In this document: positions 16,673-24,809 of the stretch, one piece after another
How positions within the stretch are numbered: position 1 is the first letter of the stretch
How the letters are laid out: each line of letters opens with the position of its first letter
NCBI GenBank assembly: GCA_031550535.1
Contig: JAVBOM010000006.1
Coordinates: forward strand, 1 to 64,000
DNA from: Avichristensenella sp031550535
GTDB lineage: Bacteria; Bacillota; Clostridia; Christensenellales; Aristaeellaceae
Length of the DNA stretch: 64,000 bases
Direction of reading: 5' to 3'
Notes under the pieces: generated by a model
The model's input: the letters and a program-made list of their open reading frames with translations, nothing else
Database searches by the model: none
What the model was told of the DNA's origin: nothing
Made by a program: the position numbers and the translations under genes

Positions 16673-17692
16673 TTACCTTGGCGGGCAGGTAGATGCCCGC
16701 TCGATCAGGCTCGTTTTCAACAACACATGCCGCACTTCAGCTTCCTTCTCCCCCTCAACCATGGAAAGGATCATCCCTGCCGCCTCCATGCCCAGATGCG
16801 TGCGCGGTTTCTTGATCGTCGTCAGGGGAGGCTTAATCAGCATGGCAAACTGCGTATCATCAAACCCAACCAGCGATACGTCTTCTGGTACGCGAAGCTG
16901 CAACCGCGCAAGAGCATTCAATATACCCAACGCCATGATGTCGTTGGAGGCGAACATGGCCGAAAACCGTGCCCCACTATTGACAAGGGACAGGGTAGCC
17001 TCATAGGCGCAGCCTTCGTCATACATACCCACGCATAGGATGGCCGGATCCGGCTCGACACCGGTCTCGCGCATGGCGAGGAGATAACCTTCTTTCCTCG
17101 CTCTGCCGGTGTAGTAGCGTGGATCACCTTCCATAAAGGCTATCCTCCGGTGTCCAATATCCAGAAGGTGCTTTGTCGCCACATATGCTCCCTGTACATC
17201 GTCCGCCATAATACTGCTAATGGGCAGGTCGTCAAAGCGGTGATTGACCAGCAAAATCGGCAGATGAATTCGAGAGATGCGGTATGCCAGGCGAGTGTTT
17301 GTTTCCAACCCCAGGATGATTACACCGTCCAGATTTCTGTTCAGCAGCGCGTCCACAGCTTCCATACCCCCGCCATCCGCCGCCTCATCCAGAAACAAAG
17401 AAAGCATGTAGCCGGCTTTGTTTAGCTCTCGCGTAAGGCCGGACAAAATGCCCGGTAAAAAATCCGTGGGAAACTGAGACTTAAAAATATCATACAATAT
17501 CAAAAGGCCGATGTTGTAATTTTTCCCAGAGTTCAAGGCTCGCGCCGACATGCGTGGGGAAAACCCCATCTGGTCGATGATTTTCATGACCCTCTGGCGC
17601 GTTTCTTCCTTTACATTTGGCGAGTTATTCAGCACGCGTGATACCGTAGCGTGCGATACATTGGCCAAATTGGCTATATCTTTGATGGTCAT
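16673..17692 (-). CDS. LacI-family transcriptional regulator
   Basis: A 339-residue repressor. The N-terminal helix-turn-helix is textbook (MTIKDIANLANVSHATVSRVLNN, 1-23) followed by the hinge helix (MSARALNSGKNYNIGLL, 48-64). The rest is a periplasmic-binding-protein-like sugar sensor ending in the FDDTQFAMLIKPPLTTI block. A GAGGT site precedes the ATG. The gene is divergent from the UlaG-like operon. Its own promoter carries a LacI-type palindrome within the spacer, and the same motif recurs at the promoters of both flanking operons. It therefore most likely autoregulates and controls the whole galactoside regulon. The inducer is unknown; a galactoside, galactose or an acid-sugar intermediate would fit. 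Confidence 0.95.
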   Translation of the reverse strand: MTIKDIANLANVSHATVSRVLNNSPNVKEETRQRVMKIIDQMGFSPRMSARALNSGKNYNIGLLILYDIFKSQFPTDFLPGILSGLTRELNKAGYMLSLFLDEAADGGGMEAVDALLNRNLDGVIILGLETNTRLAYRISRIHLPILLVNHRFDDLPISSIMADDVQGAYVATKHLLDIGHRRIAFMEGDPRYYTGRARKEGYLLAMRETGVEPDPAILCVGMYDEGCAYEATLSLVNSGARFSAMFASNDIMALGILNALARLQLRVPEDVSLVGFDDTQFAMLIKPPLTTIKKPRTHLGMEAAGMILSMVEGEKEAEVRHVLLKTSLIERASTCPPR

Positions 17693-17717
17693 CCGTTACC
17701 TCACACGTTTTTTCTTC

Positions 17718-17746
17718 ATCTTAGCACACGTGTACAATCATGTCAA
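17718..17746 (-). promoter_or_regulatory. promoter of the LacI regulator
   Basis: Minus-strand TTGACA (17741-17746), 17-base spacer, TAAGAT (17718-17723). The operator-like palindrome fills the spacer, consistent with autorepression. Confidence 0.85.
17723..17736. promoter_or_regulatory. LacI operator-like site O1
   Basis: AGCACACGTGTACA matches the pattern TGTNNACGTNNACA except at two outer positions. It overlaps the regulator's own promoter spacer. Confidence 0.6.
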
Positions 17747-17767
17747 TCTGTGTTTTTTTACTATGCC

Positions 17768-17796
17768 TTGACTTGCAATCTCGATTTTGGTATAGT
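17768..17796 (+). promoter_or_regulatory. promoter of the UlaG-like/kinase operon
   Basis: TTGACT (17768-17773), a 17-base spacer, TATAGT (17791-17796). A LacI-type operator begins four bases after the -10 element. Confidence 0.9.
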
Positions 17797-17799
17797 GAA

Positions 17800-17813
17800 T
17801 GTGAACGTGTACA
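17800..17813. promoter_or_regulatory. LacI operator-like site O2
   Basis: TGTGAACGTGTACA matches TGTNNACGTNNACA exactly and would cover the transcription start of the plus-strand operon. Confidence 0.8.
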
Positions 17814-17837
17814 TTCTTTCTTTGGAGGGTATGCGCA

Positions 17838-18563
17838 ATGTCTACATCCGTTACCTGGTTGGGCCAAGGGGGCTATGCCGTCTCATCGGAAGGCGCCCGC
17901 GTAGTCATCGATCCCTACCTGAGCGATTCACTCTGCGCGCAGAAGCGGTATGACGAAGGCTTCCGGCGACTCGTTCCCCCTCCCGCTCTTCCGGAGGCGT
18001 ATTGCGCGGACACAGTAATCGCTACCCATCCGCATACGGACCACCTGGATGCGCAGACCGTCGTGCCCATGCAGGCAAATGTCAGGCGCTTTGCGGGGCC
18101 CACCAGCTGCGTTGACGCCATGAAATCTATGGGCTTGCCGTCCGGCAAGCTGGCATTGTTTGACCGCGGGGCCAAGTTGAGGGAAGGCCCTATCATTTTG
18201 GAGGCCGTCTACGCCAACCACACCGAGGACAGCATCGGCGTTGTTGCAACGGTGCCGGAGGGCAGTATGTACTTTGTAGGCGATAGCCTTCTGGACGATC
18301 AACTGCTGGCGCTACCAATCCGCCCTGATATCATTTTCTGCTGCATCAATGGCCGCTTGGGCAATATGGACGTGCGGGAAGCGGCAAGACTTGCTAAAGC
18401 CTTGGACGTCCGGGCAGCCGTTCCCTGCCATTACGGACTTTTCGCCGCCAACACGGAAGATCCCCATTCGTTTGTCCGGGCCATGGAGGGAAGCGGAATA
18501 CAGGTTTCGGTGTTGTCCGTCGGTGTGCCTTATTCCTTTATGCAATTGTTGGGAGGCGTTTAG
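17838..18563 (+). CDS. UlaG-like metallo-beta-lactamase-fold hydrolase
   Basis: A 241-residue metallo-hydrolase. The motif THPHTDHLD (63-71) supplies the metal ligands H64, H66, D68 and H69; later YANHTEDS and FVGDSLLDD carry the next ligands, and the C-terminal PCHYG holds the last histidine. Overall it matches UlaG-type L-ascorbate-6-phosphate lactonases and related proteins, which open lactones. Start ATG has TGGAGGG eight bases upstream. It is first in a four-gene operon with an HpcH/HpaI aldolase, a 2-hydroxyacid dehydrogenase and a DUF1537 kinase, so it may open a sugar lactone to an aldonate. That substrate is an inference; the family also includes general phosphodiesterases. Confidence 0.85.
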   Translation: MSTSVTWLGQGGYAVSSEGARVVIDPYLSDSLCAQKRYDEGFRRLVPPPALPEAYCADTVIATHPHTDHLDAQTVVPMQANVRRFAGPTSCVDAMKSMGLPSGKLALFDRGAKLREGPIILEAVYANHTEDSIGVVATVPEGSMYFVGDSLLDDQLLALPIRPDIIFCCINGRLGNMDVREAARLAKALDVRAAVPCHYGLFAANTEDPHSFVRAMEGSGIQVSVLSVGVPYSFMQLLGGV

Positions 18564-18564
18564 C

Positions 18565-19350
18565 ATGCGGGAAAACCCTTTGAAACAAAAACTGGCTGCT
18601 GGGGAAGCGGTGATTGGCACTTTTGCCAAATTCAACGATCCTGCCAGTGCCGAAATATTGGCGCTATCCGGCTTCGATTTCTTTGTGCTGGACAATGAAC
18701 ACGTCATGTTTAGCCGCGAGACCATTATCAACATCCTGCGCGCCGCGGAAGCAAGCGGCATCGTGCCCATTTTGCGCGTTAGAAAAAATAGCGATATCGA
18801 AATTCTGCAACTGCTGGATGCGGGCGCACCGGGGGTGTTGGTACCCCAGGTAAACAGCGTCGCGGAGGCACAAGCGTGCGTATCCTATGTGAAGTATGCG
18901 CCGGAAGGCCGTCGAGGATTCGCGCCCACACACCGCGCCGCCCGCTACGGCACAATGGACCCGGTGCTTTATGCCCGGCTTGCCAACGAAAGAACATTCC
19001 TGGGCTGCTATTGCGAAACAAAAGAAGCGGTTCAGGCGGTTGAAGATATCGCCCGCATCCCCGACATCGATGTTCTGTTTATCGGGCCGATGGACTTGTC
19101 CGCCTCCTATGGCGTAACAGGCAACCCGAAAGCGGAACCCGTCCAAAACGCCATCGCCCATGTATGCGGCGTGTGCCGTGCGGCCGGCCGAGCCGTAGGA
19201 ACGATCGCCTCGAACGCAGAGGAGGCCCACGCCCTGATTCGATCCGGCCTTCAGTTCATCACCATCAGCTCCGATCAAGGAATGCTGCTATCCAAAGCAA
19301 AAGAACAAATGGCCGCGATGAAGCGGCGCTTGAAAGAGGTGCAGGCATAA
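18565..19350 (+). CDS. HpcH/HpaI-family class II aldolase
   Basis: A 261-residue aldolase of the HpcH/HpaI family, which cleaves 2-keto-3-deoxy acid sugars or 4-hydroxy-2-oxo acids to pyruvate and an aldehyde using a divalent metal. Visible are GTFAKFNDPASAEI (around 17-30), DNEH (catalytic His region), LRVRKNSD with the substrate-phosphate or carboxylate-binding Arg, the PQVNSVAEAQA block and FIGPMDLSASYG, the canonical metal-site block. The ATG at 18565 follows the upstream stop by one base, with GGGAGG before it; the longer open frame begins inside the previous gene and is not real. It probably carries out the cleavage step of the acid-sugar route encoded here. Confidence 0.9.
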   Translation: MRENPLKQKLAAGEAVIGTFAKFNDPASAEILALSGFDFFVLDNEHVMFSRETIINILRAAEASGIVPILRVRKNSDIEILQLLDAGAPGVLVPQVNSVAEAQACVSYVKYAPEGRRGFAPTHRAARYGTMDPVLYARLANERTFLGCYCETKEAVQAVEDIARIPDIDVLFIGPMDLSASYGVTGNPKAEPVQNAIAHVCGVCRAAGRAVGTIASNAEEAHALIRSGLQFITISSDQGMLLSKAKEQMAAMKRRLKEVQA

Positions 19351-20307
19351 ATGCGTCATGTCATTCTCGTACCGCAACCAATCGCCGACGAAGGCGTCGC
19401 TTTTTTGCAGGCGGAAGGTTTTGATGTCCGGCACGGCTCCGGCATAGACCCCGCCACCTTGATCCGTGAGCTTGACGGATGCAGCGGCGTACTGGTCCGC
19501 ACGGCCGTCATGAGCGACGTGGTGATGGCAGCCGCGCCCACGCTGCGCGTGATTGCCAAGCACGGCGCGGGGGTGGACAACATAGACGTGGAGGCCGCCA
19601 CCCAAAGAGGAATACAGGTCACAAACGCTCCCCTTGGCATGACAAATGCCGTGGCGGAGTACGCCGTGACGATGATTCTTGCGCTTGCGAGAAAACTGAT
19701 TCCCTGCGACAAAGCCTACCGGGCAACGGCTGATTTTTCTTTGCGCAGCACGTTTAGCTTAGTAGAATTGGCCGGGAAAACGGCCGGCATTGTCGGCATG
19801 GGCCGCATCGGACGCGCAACGGCCAAGCGGCTTTTGGCTTTTGATATGGGGGTGGTGGGATATGATCCCTACCTTTCGGATGCGGACTGGCCCGATGGTA
19901 TCGGCAGGGCGGATTCCCTTTGGAATCTCATGCCAGCTTGCCACTTTCTCTCCCTGCATCTCCCTTTGACCGAAACAACACGCGGCCTTATTTCAGAAGA
20001 ACTGCTTGGAAGAATGCGCCCGGACGCATACTTTATCAATGCCGCGCGCGGTGAGATTGTGGATGAGCAGGCGCTGATTCGCACGCTTGAGAAAGGCCGG
20101 CTGGCAGGCGCCGGGATAGATGTTTACGCCGTGGAACCCCCGCGGCCGGATCATCCTTTCTTTCACATGGACAACGTCATCGTGTCCCCACACAACTCAG
20201 CGCTGACGCCGGAGGCCGCAATCCATATGGCGGTTGACGCCGCGCGAGGAATCGCCGAGGTACTCCGGGGTATGCCGATCACCTGGCCGGTAAACCGGCT
20301 GACTTGA
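19351..20307 (+). CDS. D-isomer-specific 2-hydroxyacid dehydrogenase
   Basis: A 318-residue NAD(P)-dependent oxidoreductase of the D-3-phosphoglycerate dehydrogenase family. The N-terminal half (1-100, with IAKHGAGVDNIDVEAA) is the catalytic domain. The Rossmann motif GMGRIGRATAKRL lies near 149-161, and the catalytic Arg, Glu and His are in NAARGEIVDE, DVYAVEPP and VSPHNSALT. It starts directly on the aldolase stop (TAAATG). In D-threonate and erythronate-type pathways a related dehydrogenase oxidises the acid sugar before the DUF1537 kinase acts, and that role would suit this neighbourhood. Other 2-hydroxy acids are possible. Confidence 0.9.
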   Translation: MRHVILVPQPIADEGVAFLQAEGFDVRHGSGIDPATLIRELDGCSGVLVRTAVMSDVVMAAAPTLRVIAKHGAGVDNIDVEAATQRGIQVTNAPLGMTNAVAEYAVTMILALARKLIPCDKAYRATADFSLRSTFSLVELAGKTAGIVGMGRIGRATAKRLLAFDMGVVGYDPYLSDADWPDGIGRADSLWNLMPACHFLSLHLPLTETTRGLISEELLGRMRPDAYFINAARGEIVDEQALIRTLEKGRLAGAGIDVYAVEPPRPDHPFFHMDNVIVSPHNSALTPEAAIHMAVDAARGIAEVLRGMPITWPVNRLT

Positions 20308-20328
20308 TACCGAAGAAAGGCAGTTATC

Positions 20329-21642
20329 ATGACGCGCTGGCCGCAAATTATTGTTCTTGATGATGATCCCACGGGCACGCAGACTGTTCACGGCGTGGAT
20401 GTCTATACCCAGTGGTCCAAACCTGTTTTGACGGATGCCCTCCGTACGGGAGCCCCATTGTTTTTCGTGCTCACAAACTCGCGAAGCTTTTCGCGCGATA
20501 AAACTGTAGCCGTTCACCAGGCGATCGGCGAAAACATTGCTGCCGCGTCCAAGGAAACCGGGCGGCCGTTTCTGGTAATCAGCCGAAGCGATTCCACATT
20601 GCGCGGCCATTACCCCATCGAAACGGAATCGCTTAAAAACGGACTGGGCACAGCGTTCGACGGGGAGGTCATCGCTCCTTTTTTTGAGGAGGGCGGACGG
20701 TATACTATCGAGAATGTGCACTATCTGCGCAAACAGGATGCCCTTGTTCCCGTTGGTGAAACGGAATTTGCAAGAGACACCACCTTTGGCTACCAACACT
20801 CTCACTTAGGAGCCTGGGTTGAAGAGAAGACCAAGGGGCTATTTAAAAAAGAAAACTGGCTTTACATTCCGGCAGGACAGGATGTCAAATCCACGCTGGA
20901 GGCGCTTATGAGTGCTTGCGGGTTTCAAAAAATCATCGTCAACGCATCTACATATCAGGAACTTACCCCTTTCCTGGAAGCGCTGAACATAGCTTGGAAA
21001 GCAGGCAAGCGGTTTCTGTTTCGCACTGCGGCCTCCTTTGTAAAGGCGATCGGCGCGATCTCGGATAAACCGCAGCTTGCACGCGCCGCATTGGTAGATG
21101 GAGGCAACACAAACGGCGGACTCGTGGTTATTGGCTCCCATGTGCAAAGGACGACAGCGCAGCTTCAGATGCTGTTGGATTCTCAGCTATTCGTAACGCC
21201 TATTGAGTTCAACCAGCATCTTGCATGCGAAGAAGGCAAACTGCAAAACGAAGCGGATAGGGTATCCCGGCTTTGCGAGGAAAGCATTCGATCAGGAAAA
21301 ACCGCCGTTGTCTACACCAACAGGCAGCGTCTGGATCTGCCGGGTGGCGAGGATCGCCAGCTATCCCTTGCCACAGAAATTTCCGGCGCGCTTGTATCCG
21401 TGGTGTCTTCCTTGCGCACAAGGCCGCGTTACCTCGTAGCAAAGGGTGGCATTACCACCAGTGACATAGCAACCCAGGCGCTGCGCATCAAAAGGGCTCG
21501 CGTCATAGGGCAAATCCGCCCCGGCATCCCGGTTTGGTCGCCATATGAGAGCAAATTCCCACGCCTGCCCTTCATCGTATTCCCAGGAAACGTCGGATCA
21601 GACGAAACGCTGCTGGAGATTGTGTCCGAATTGGAAACCTGA
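20329..21642 (+). CDS. four-carbon acid sugar kinase family (DUF1537)
   Basis: A 437-residue kinase of the DUF1537/OtnK family, which phosphorylates D-threonate, L-threonate, D-erythronate or their keto forms. The N-terminal substrate domain opens with IIVLDDDPTGTQTVHG, then carries SRSDSTLRGHYP (about 86-97). The C-terminal nucleotide domain has LVVIGSHVQRTTAQ and the hallmark VAKGGITTSDIA, ending in FPGNVGSDETLL. Length fits the family. It is the last gene of the plus-strand LacI operon. Normally such kinases pair with a dehydrogenase and either PdxA2 or an OtnC aldolase; here an HpcH/HpaI aldolase stands in that place, so the substrate may be longer than four carbons. Confidence 0.9.
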   Translation: MTRWPQIIVLDDDPTGTQTVHGVDVYTQWSKPVLTDALRTGAPLFFVLTNSRSFSRDKTVAVHQAIGENIAAASKETGRPFLVISRSDSTLRGHYPIETESLKNGLGTAFDGEVIAPFFEEGGRYTIENVHYLRKQDALVPVGETEFARDTTFGYQHSHLGAWVEEKTKGLFKKENWLYIPAGQDVKSTLEALMSACGFQKIIVNASTYQELTPFLEALNIAWKAGKRFLFRTAASFVKAIGAISDKPQLARAALVDGGNTNGGLVVIGSHVQRTTAQLQMLLDSQLFVTPIEFNQHLACEEGKLQNEADRVSRLCEESIRSGKTAVVYTNRQRLDLPGGEDRQLSLATEISGALVSVVSSLRTRPRYLVAKGGITTSDIATQALRIKRARVIGQIRPGIPVWSPYESKFPRLPFIVFPGNVGSDETLLEIVSELET

Positions 21643-21699
21643 CAGGGGAAAATTGCGTAAGGCGGGCGCGCCCGAGTGGCGGCCCACCTTCCTTTGTTC

Positions 21700-21865
21700 T
21701 TAGGGCGTGTTTCAAAAATGGAAATCGTGCAAGCCGGAGTGGATTTTTCGACAGATCAAGGAGTTTAAGCGTGGCTTAGCAGCGCTACGCTGAGCGGAAA
21801 ACGACGCGGAGATGCCGGAAAAGACGCCCGGTTTGCATGATTTAGCTTTTTGATCTAGCCCCTAA
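21700..21865. mobile_element. MITE-like element with imperfect terminal repeats
   Basis: About 166 bp without a gene, bounded by inverted repeats of 36 bases: both begin TTAGGG, both contain TC followed by five A, and both end TGCAA-x-CC; by hand count 26 of 36 positions match. It fills the gap between the two convergent LacI-controlled operons. Its right end supplies the stop codon (21862-21864) of the SDR gene. No clear target duplication was found. It may also act as a terminator because the arms can fold. Confidence 0.5.
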
Positions 21866-22659
21866 AACGTTTTTCCGTTCTGCGTTTTCACCCCGTCCAC
21901 ATAGGCGCTGTCCAGGTGCGAGGGCAGTACACTGCCGCCGTCAACCACAACGCTTGTTCCGGTAATATAGGCCGCGCCATCGGAAACCAGCCACGCCGCG
22001 ACCTTTGCGATTTCCTCGCAGGACGCGTACCGCCCCAAGGGAATGCGGCTAGCGAGCTGGAGACCCCGCGGCGTCTCATCCTCTCCTTCGCGCAACTTTG
22101 TGCACCCCGGTGCCAGCGCAACCACGCGGATGCCATAGGGCGCCAGTTCCAGCGCGGCATGCTCGGTAAATTTGGTCAGCGCGGCTTTTGTCGGGCCATA
22201 TACGTTGGCGATGGGGAAATTGCAGCGTTGGTGGATAGATGTAATGTTTACAATGACACCTTTCCGCTCGTTTTTAATCATCTGCTTCGCCGCTAGCTGC
22301 GTAGCAAAAAACGCGCCCTTCCAGTCCGTGTTGGTGATGCGCTGCCACAGCGTTTCCGTACATTCAAGCAACGGAAGATACTCCGTGATGCCCGCGTTGT
22401 TTACCAATACGTCGGTACCACCCAGGTCATCTTCCACGCGCGCAAACATGGCCTGAAGCGCGTTTATATCGCCTACATCGGCACGGATGGCAACGCAACG
22501 CCTACCCATAGCCTCAATCCGATCACGGACATCCAGGGCCATTTCTTCGCTGGATAGGTAATTAATGCAGATATCATATCCGCACGCCGCCAGCTCCAGC
22601 GCAATTGCGCGGCCAATTCCACGACTTGATCCGGTAACAAGCGCTGTCTTACTGTCCAC
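21862..22659 (-). CDS. short-chain dehydrogenase/reductase
   Basis: A 265-residue classical SDR. The nucleotide motif TGSSRGIG is at 9-16, VLVNNAG at 84-90, and the catalytic S141, Y154 and K158 (YGPTK) are all present. The GTG at 22659 is chosen because GAGGAG lies seven bases upstream; a TTG at 22665 is too close to that site. It resembles glucose 1-dehydrogenase and other sugar or polyol dehydrogenases. Being the last gene of an operon with glycosidases, it may oxidise the released sugar to a lactone. The stop codon lies in the end of a MITE-like element, so the natural C-terminus could have been altered. Confidence 0.88.
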   Translation of the reverse strand: MDSKTALVTGSSRGIGRAIALELAACGYDICINYLSSEEMALDVRDRIEAMGRRCVAIRADVGDINALQAMFARVEDDLGGTDVLVNNAGITEYLPLLECTETLWQRITNTDWKGAFFATQLAAKQMIKNERKGVIVNITSIHQRCNFPIANVYGPTKAALTKFTEHAALELAPYGIRVVALAPGCTKLREGEDETPRGLQLASRIPLGRYASCEEIAKVAAWLVSDGAAYITGTSVVVDGGSVLPSHLDSAYVDGVKTQNGKTF

Positions 22660-22680
22660 GCGCAAGCTCCTCTCGGTGTA

Positions 22681-24765
22681 TTACGCAAGCCTATAGTGCA
22701 ACAAAAGCGCACTGTTTTTCTCCAGTTCGACGCAAATACCTTCCGCCATGGTGTCCGTGCCGCGCTTCATGAATACCTCGCCGGTGTATGGATTTTCAAA
22801 CTGGTATTCCCTCTCCGCCGCCAGCGCACGCGGGTAGACGGTCCGGCTGCTTTCCTCGCCGTGCATTCGGAACACCAGCAAAAATCCTTCGTCCGTTTCG
22901 GGCGCATGGAACTGCCAGCCGTCCCAGTCCGTCAACGCCCTGGGCTGTGGGAACAAGGCGTAATAGTCCTCCTTCAGCAGATGGCGAATAGACTTGTACA
23001 CCGTAATGTGACGCTTTGTGCGCGCAAGGTCTTCCTTCGGCCAATCGGCGAAGTTTTGCGAAAAGCGCAGGATGCCGCCAAAGCGCGTTTGGACATATGT
23101 GTCCGGGTAGTCGTGCCCTGTCCAGGTGCAAGTGTGGATCACCCGGTAGGAGGGCATGACGGTGTTCAAACCATGAATCTGGTTTCTGACGATATCATCC
23201 TGGAAGTTAAAATCCGATCCGTGGTGGATGTGGGCGTGACCAAACGCGCCCAGGTCAAACCGTCTGCCGCCGCTGGAGCAGTTCTCAAGCACAAGGGTCG
23301 GATTGAGACGCCGAATTTCATCCCAAACCCGCCACACCCCTCGGATGTGGTTCAGCTGCAGCATTCCCCTGTGCGCCGGGTCGTCATGGTGCGTCCAGTA
23401 GGCCATGGGATCAATGTTGTTATCCCACTTAAGTTTATGGATCCCCCATTTTTTGACCAACCCACAAATGAGGTCGATGAAAAAAGCCTGAACCTCCGGC
23501 AGACCAAAATTGACCAGGCACATGTTCTTCTCGCCCGGGCTTGGATGGTAAAGCATCCATTGGGGATAGGCCCGCGCCATGTCCGAAGTGGGAGACGCCT
23601 GCTCGGGGTCAACCCATGTGCAGTATTTCATTCCATGGGCACGAACAAGGTCGGCCAGCGGCTCAATGCCATTTGGAAACCTGTTTTCATCCACGGAAAA
23701 CCAGTTGCCGATGCCCGTGGAGGCGTCCCCGCCGGCTTCCTTGTGCAGCACGCAGCCGCCAAACCATCCCCAGTCAATCTGCATCCATTCAAAACCCAGT
23801 TCCGCACACACCGGCACTTGCTTCCGGAATATCTCATCGCAAATGCTGGGGCCAAAGGTGAACGCGTGGTTCCAGGTAACGGGCGCGCCCAGGTCTTCCC
23901 CCCTGTATTTGGGATACCAGTCGCGAATAAACCTGCGCAGCGCGTTGCGCCCGTCCTCGATATCACCATCCCAGAAGCCCAGCAAAGCGCGCGGAAAGGT
24001 CAGTTCCTCCCCGGGCCTTAGCGTCGTGTCCACATCGCGGATGCCGCCTTTTACGTACAGGTATTCGTCCTGGCGTTTAAGCGTAATCTCCCACGCGCCC
24101 GACCATTCCAGTGCGCCGTACACACCGGAGGACTCCTCGTCGTCCGTGAGAAAAAAGAAAGGCATTTTGTCATCCGATGACCGGCCGGTTTCGCCGGAGT
24201 CAATCTTGATATCGGGCCAAAGCGACCCCATCAGAATGCGCTCGTCCATCTGGAAAGCATAGGGTGGGAAGCAAAAATGCGTCGTGCCGCCGCCGATGGT
24301 GTGCAATTTGGTGTCACCAGTCCATGCGGCATCAAAGGCCACATGGAAAGAATTGAGCCTTTCCACATGCTCAATGAGCTTGGTCCCCCTGTTGAATGCC
24401 TTGCCTTCCAGCAACATGGCGGAATGCTCTGGGTAGTATGTGATGTGAACGTCCAGGCGCAGATCCCCCGCCGCCTCCTCAAAGCGGATCAGCCGTTTGG
24501 GTCTGTTCCCGCCCGCCGTCATCTCGTCCGATACCATCGCAAGGCCCGCCATGGTTCCGTCCGTAGTCTGATGCCTTGCGCATACGGATACGCCGGCGCA
24601 CGGCACCAGCGCCCGGGACATCAAACCATCGGGCCGCGCATCGCCAAGTCCCGCTAGCAGATCCGCGTCCTGCGCAAACCCCGCGGTCACTGTCCTCGGC
24701 TGGAACGCGCCCACGCCGTCCCGCTTGCAGGATTTATACACCATCCGCTTTTCTGTGCGCGCCAT
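22681..24765 (-). CDS. GH36-type alpha-galactosidase
   Basis: A 694-residue glycoside hydrolase of clan GH-D, family 36. The N-terminal beta-supersandwich domain runs to about 290. The TIM barrel contains FEWMQIDWGWFGG (326-338), the nucleophile in LKWDNN (D448), and the acid/base in CSSGGRRFDLG (D504). A C-terminal beta domain follows. There is no signal peptide, so it acts on imported oligosaccharides. The start is the ATG at 24765 behind AGAGGATG; the longer open frame extends into the neighbouring gene. With two GH42-like proteins and an SBP-dependent importer beside it, alpha-galactosides are the natural substrate guess; the subgroup is unusual because the motif is KWDNN rather than KWDMNR. 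Confidence 0.9.
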   Translation of the reverse strand: MARTEKRMVYKSCKRDGVGAFQPRTVTAGFAQDADLLAGLGDARPDGLMSRALVPCAGVSVCARHQTTDGTMAGLAMVSDEMTAGGNRPKRLIRFEEAAGDLRLDVHITYYPEHSAMLLEGKAFNRGTKLIEHVERLNSFHVAFDAAWTGDTKLHTIGGGTTHFCFPPYAFQMDERILMGSLWPDIKIDSGETGRSSDDKMPFFFLTDDEESSGVYGALEWSGAWEITLKRQDEYLYVKGGIRDVDTTLRPGEELTFPRALLGFWDGDIEDGRNALRRFIRDWYPKYRGEDLGAPVTWNHAFTFGPSICDEIFRKQVPVCAELGFEWMQIDWGWFGGCVLHKEAGGDASTGIGNWFSVDENRFPNGIEPLADLVRAHGMKYCTWVDPEQASPTSDMARAYPQWMLYHPSPGEKNMCLVNFGLPEVQAFFIDLICGLVKKWGIHKLKWDNNIDPMAYWTHHDDPAHRGMLQLNHIRGVWRVWDEIRRLNPTLVLENCSSGGRRFDLGAFGHAHIHHGSDFNFQDDIVRNQIHGLNTVMPSYRVIHTCTWTGHDYPDTYVQTRFGGILRFSQNFADWPKEDLARTKRHITVYKSIRHLLKEDYYALFPQPRALTDWDGWQFHAPETDEGFLLVFRMHGEESSRTVYPRALAAEREYQFENPYTGEVFMKRGTDTMAEGICVELEKNSALLLHYRLA

Positions 24766-24809
24766 ATCGATCATCCTCTCGTTTGAGTATTTCTTCCTGA
24801 CAATAGGGC

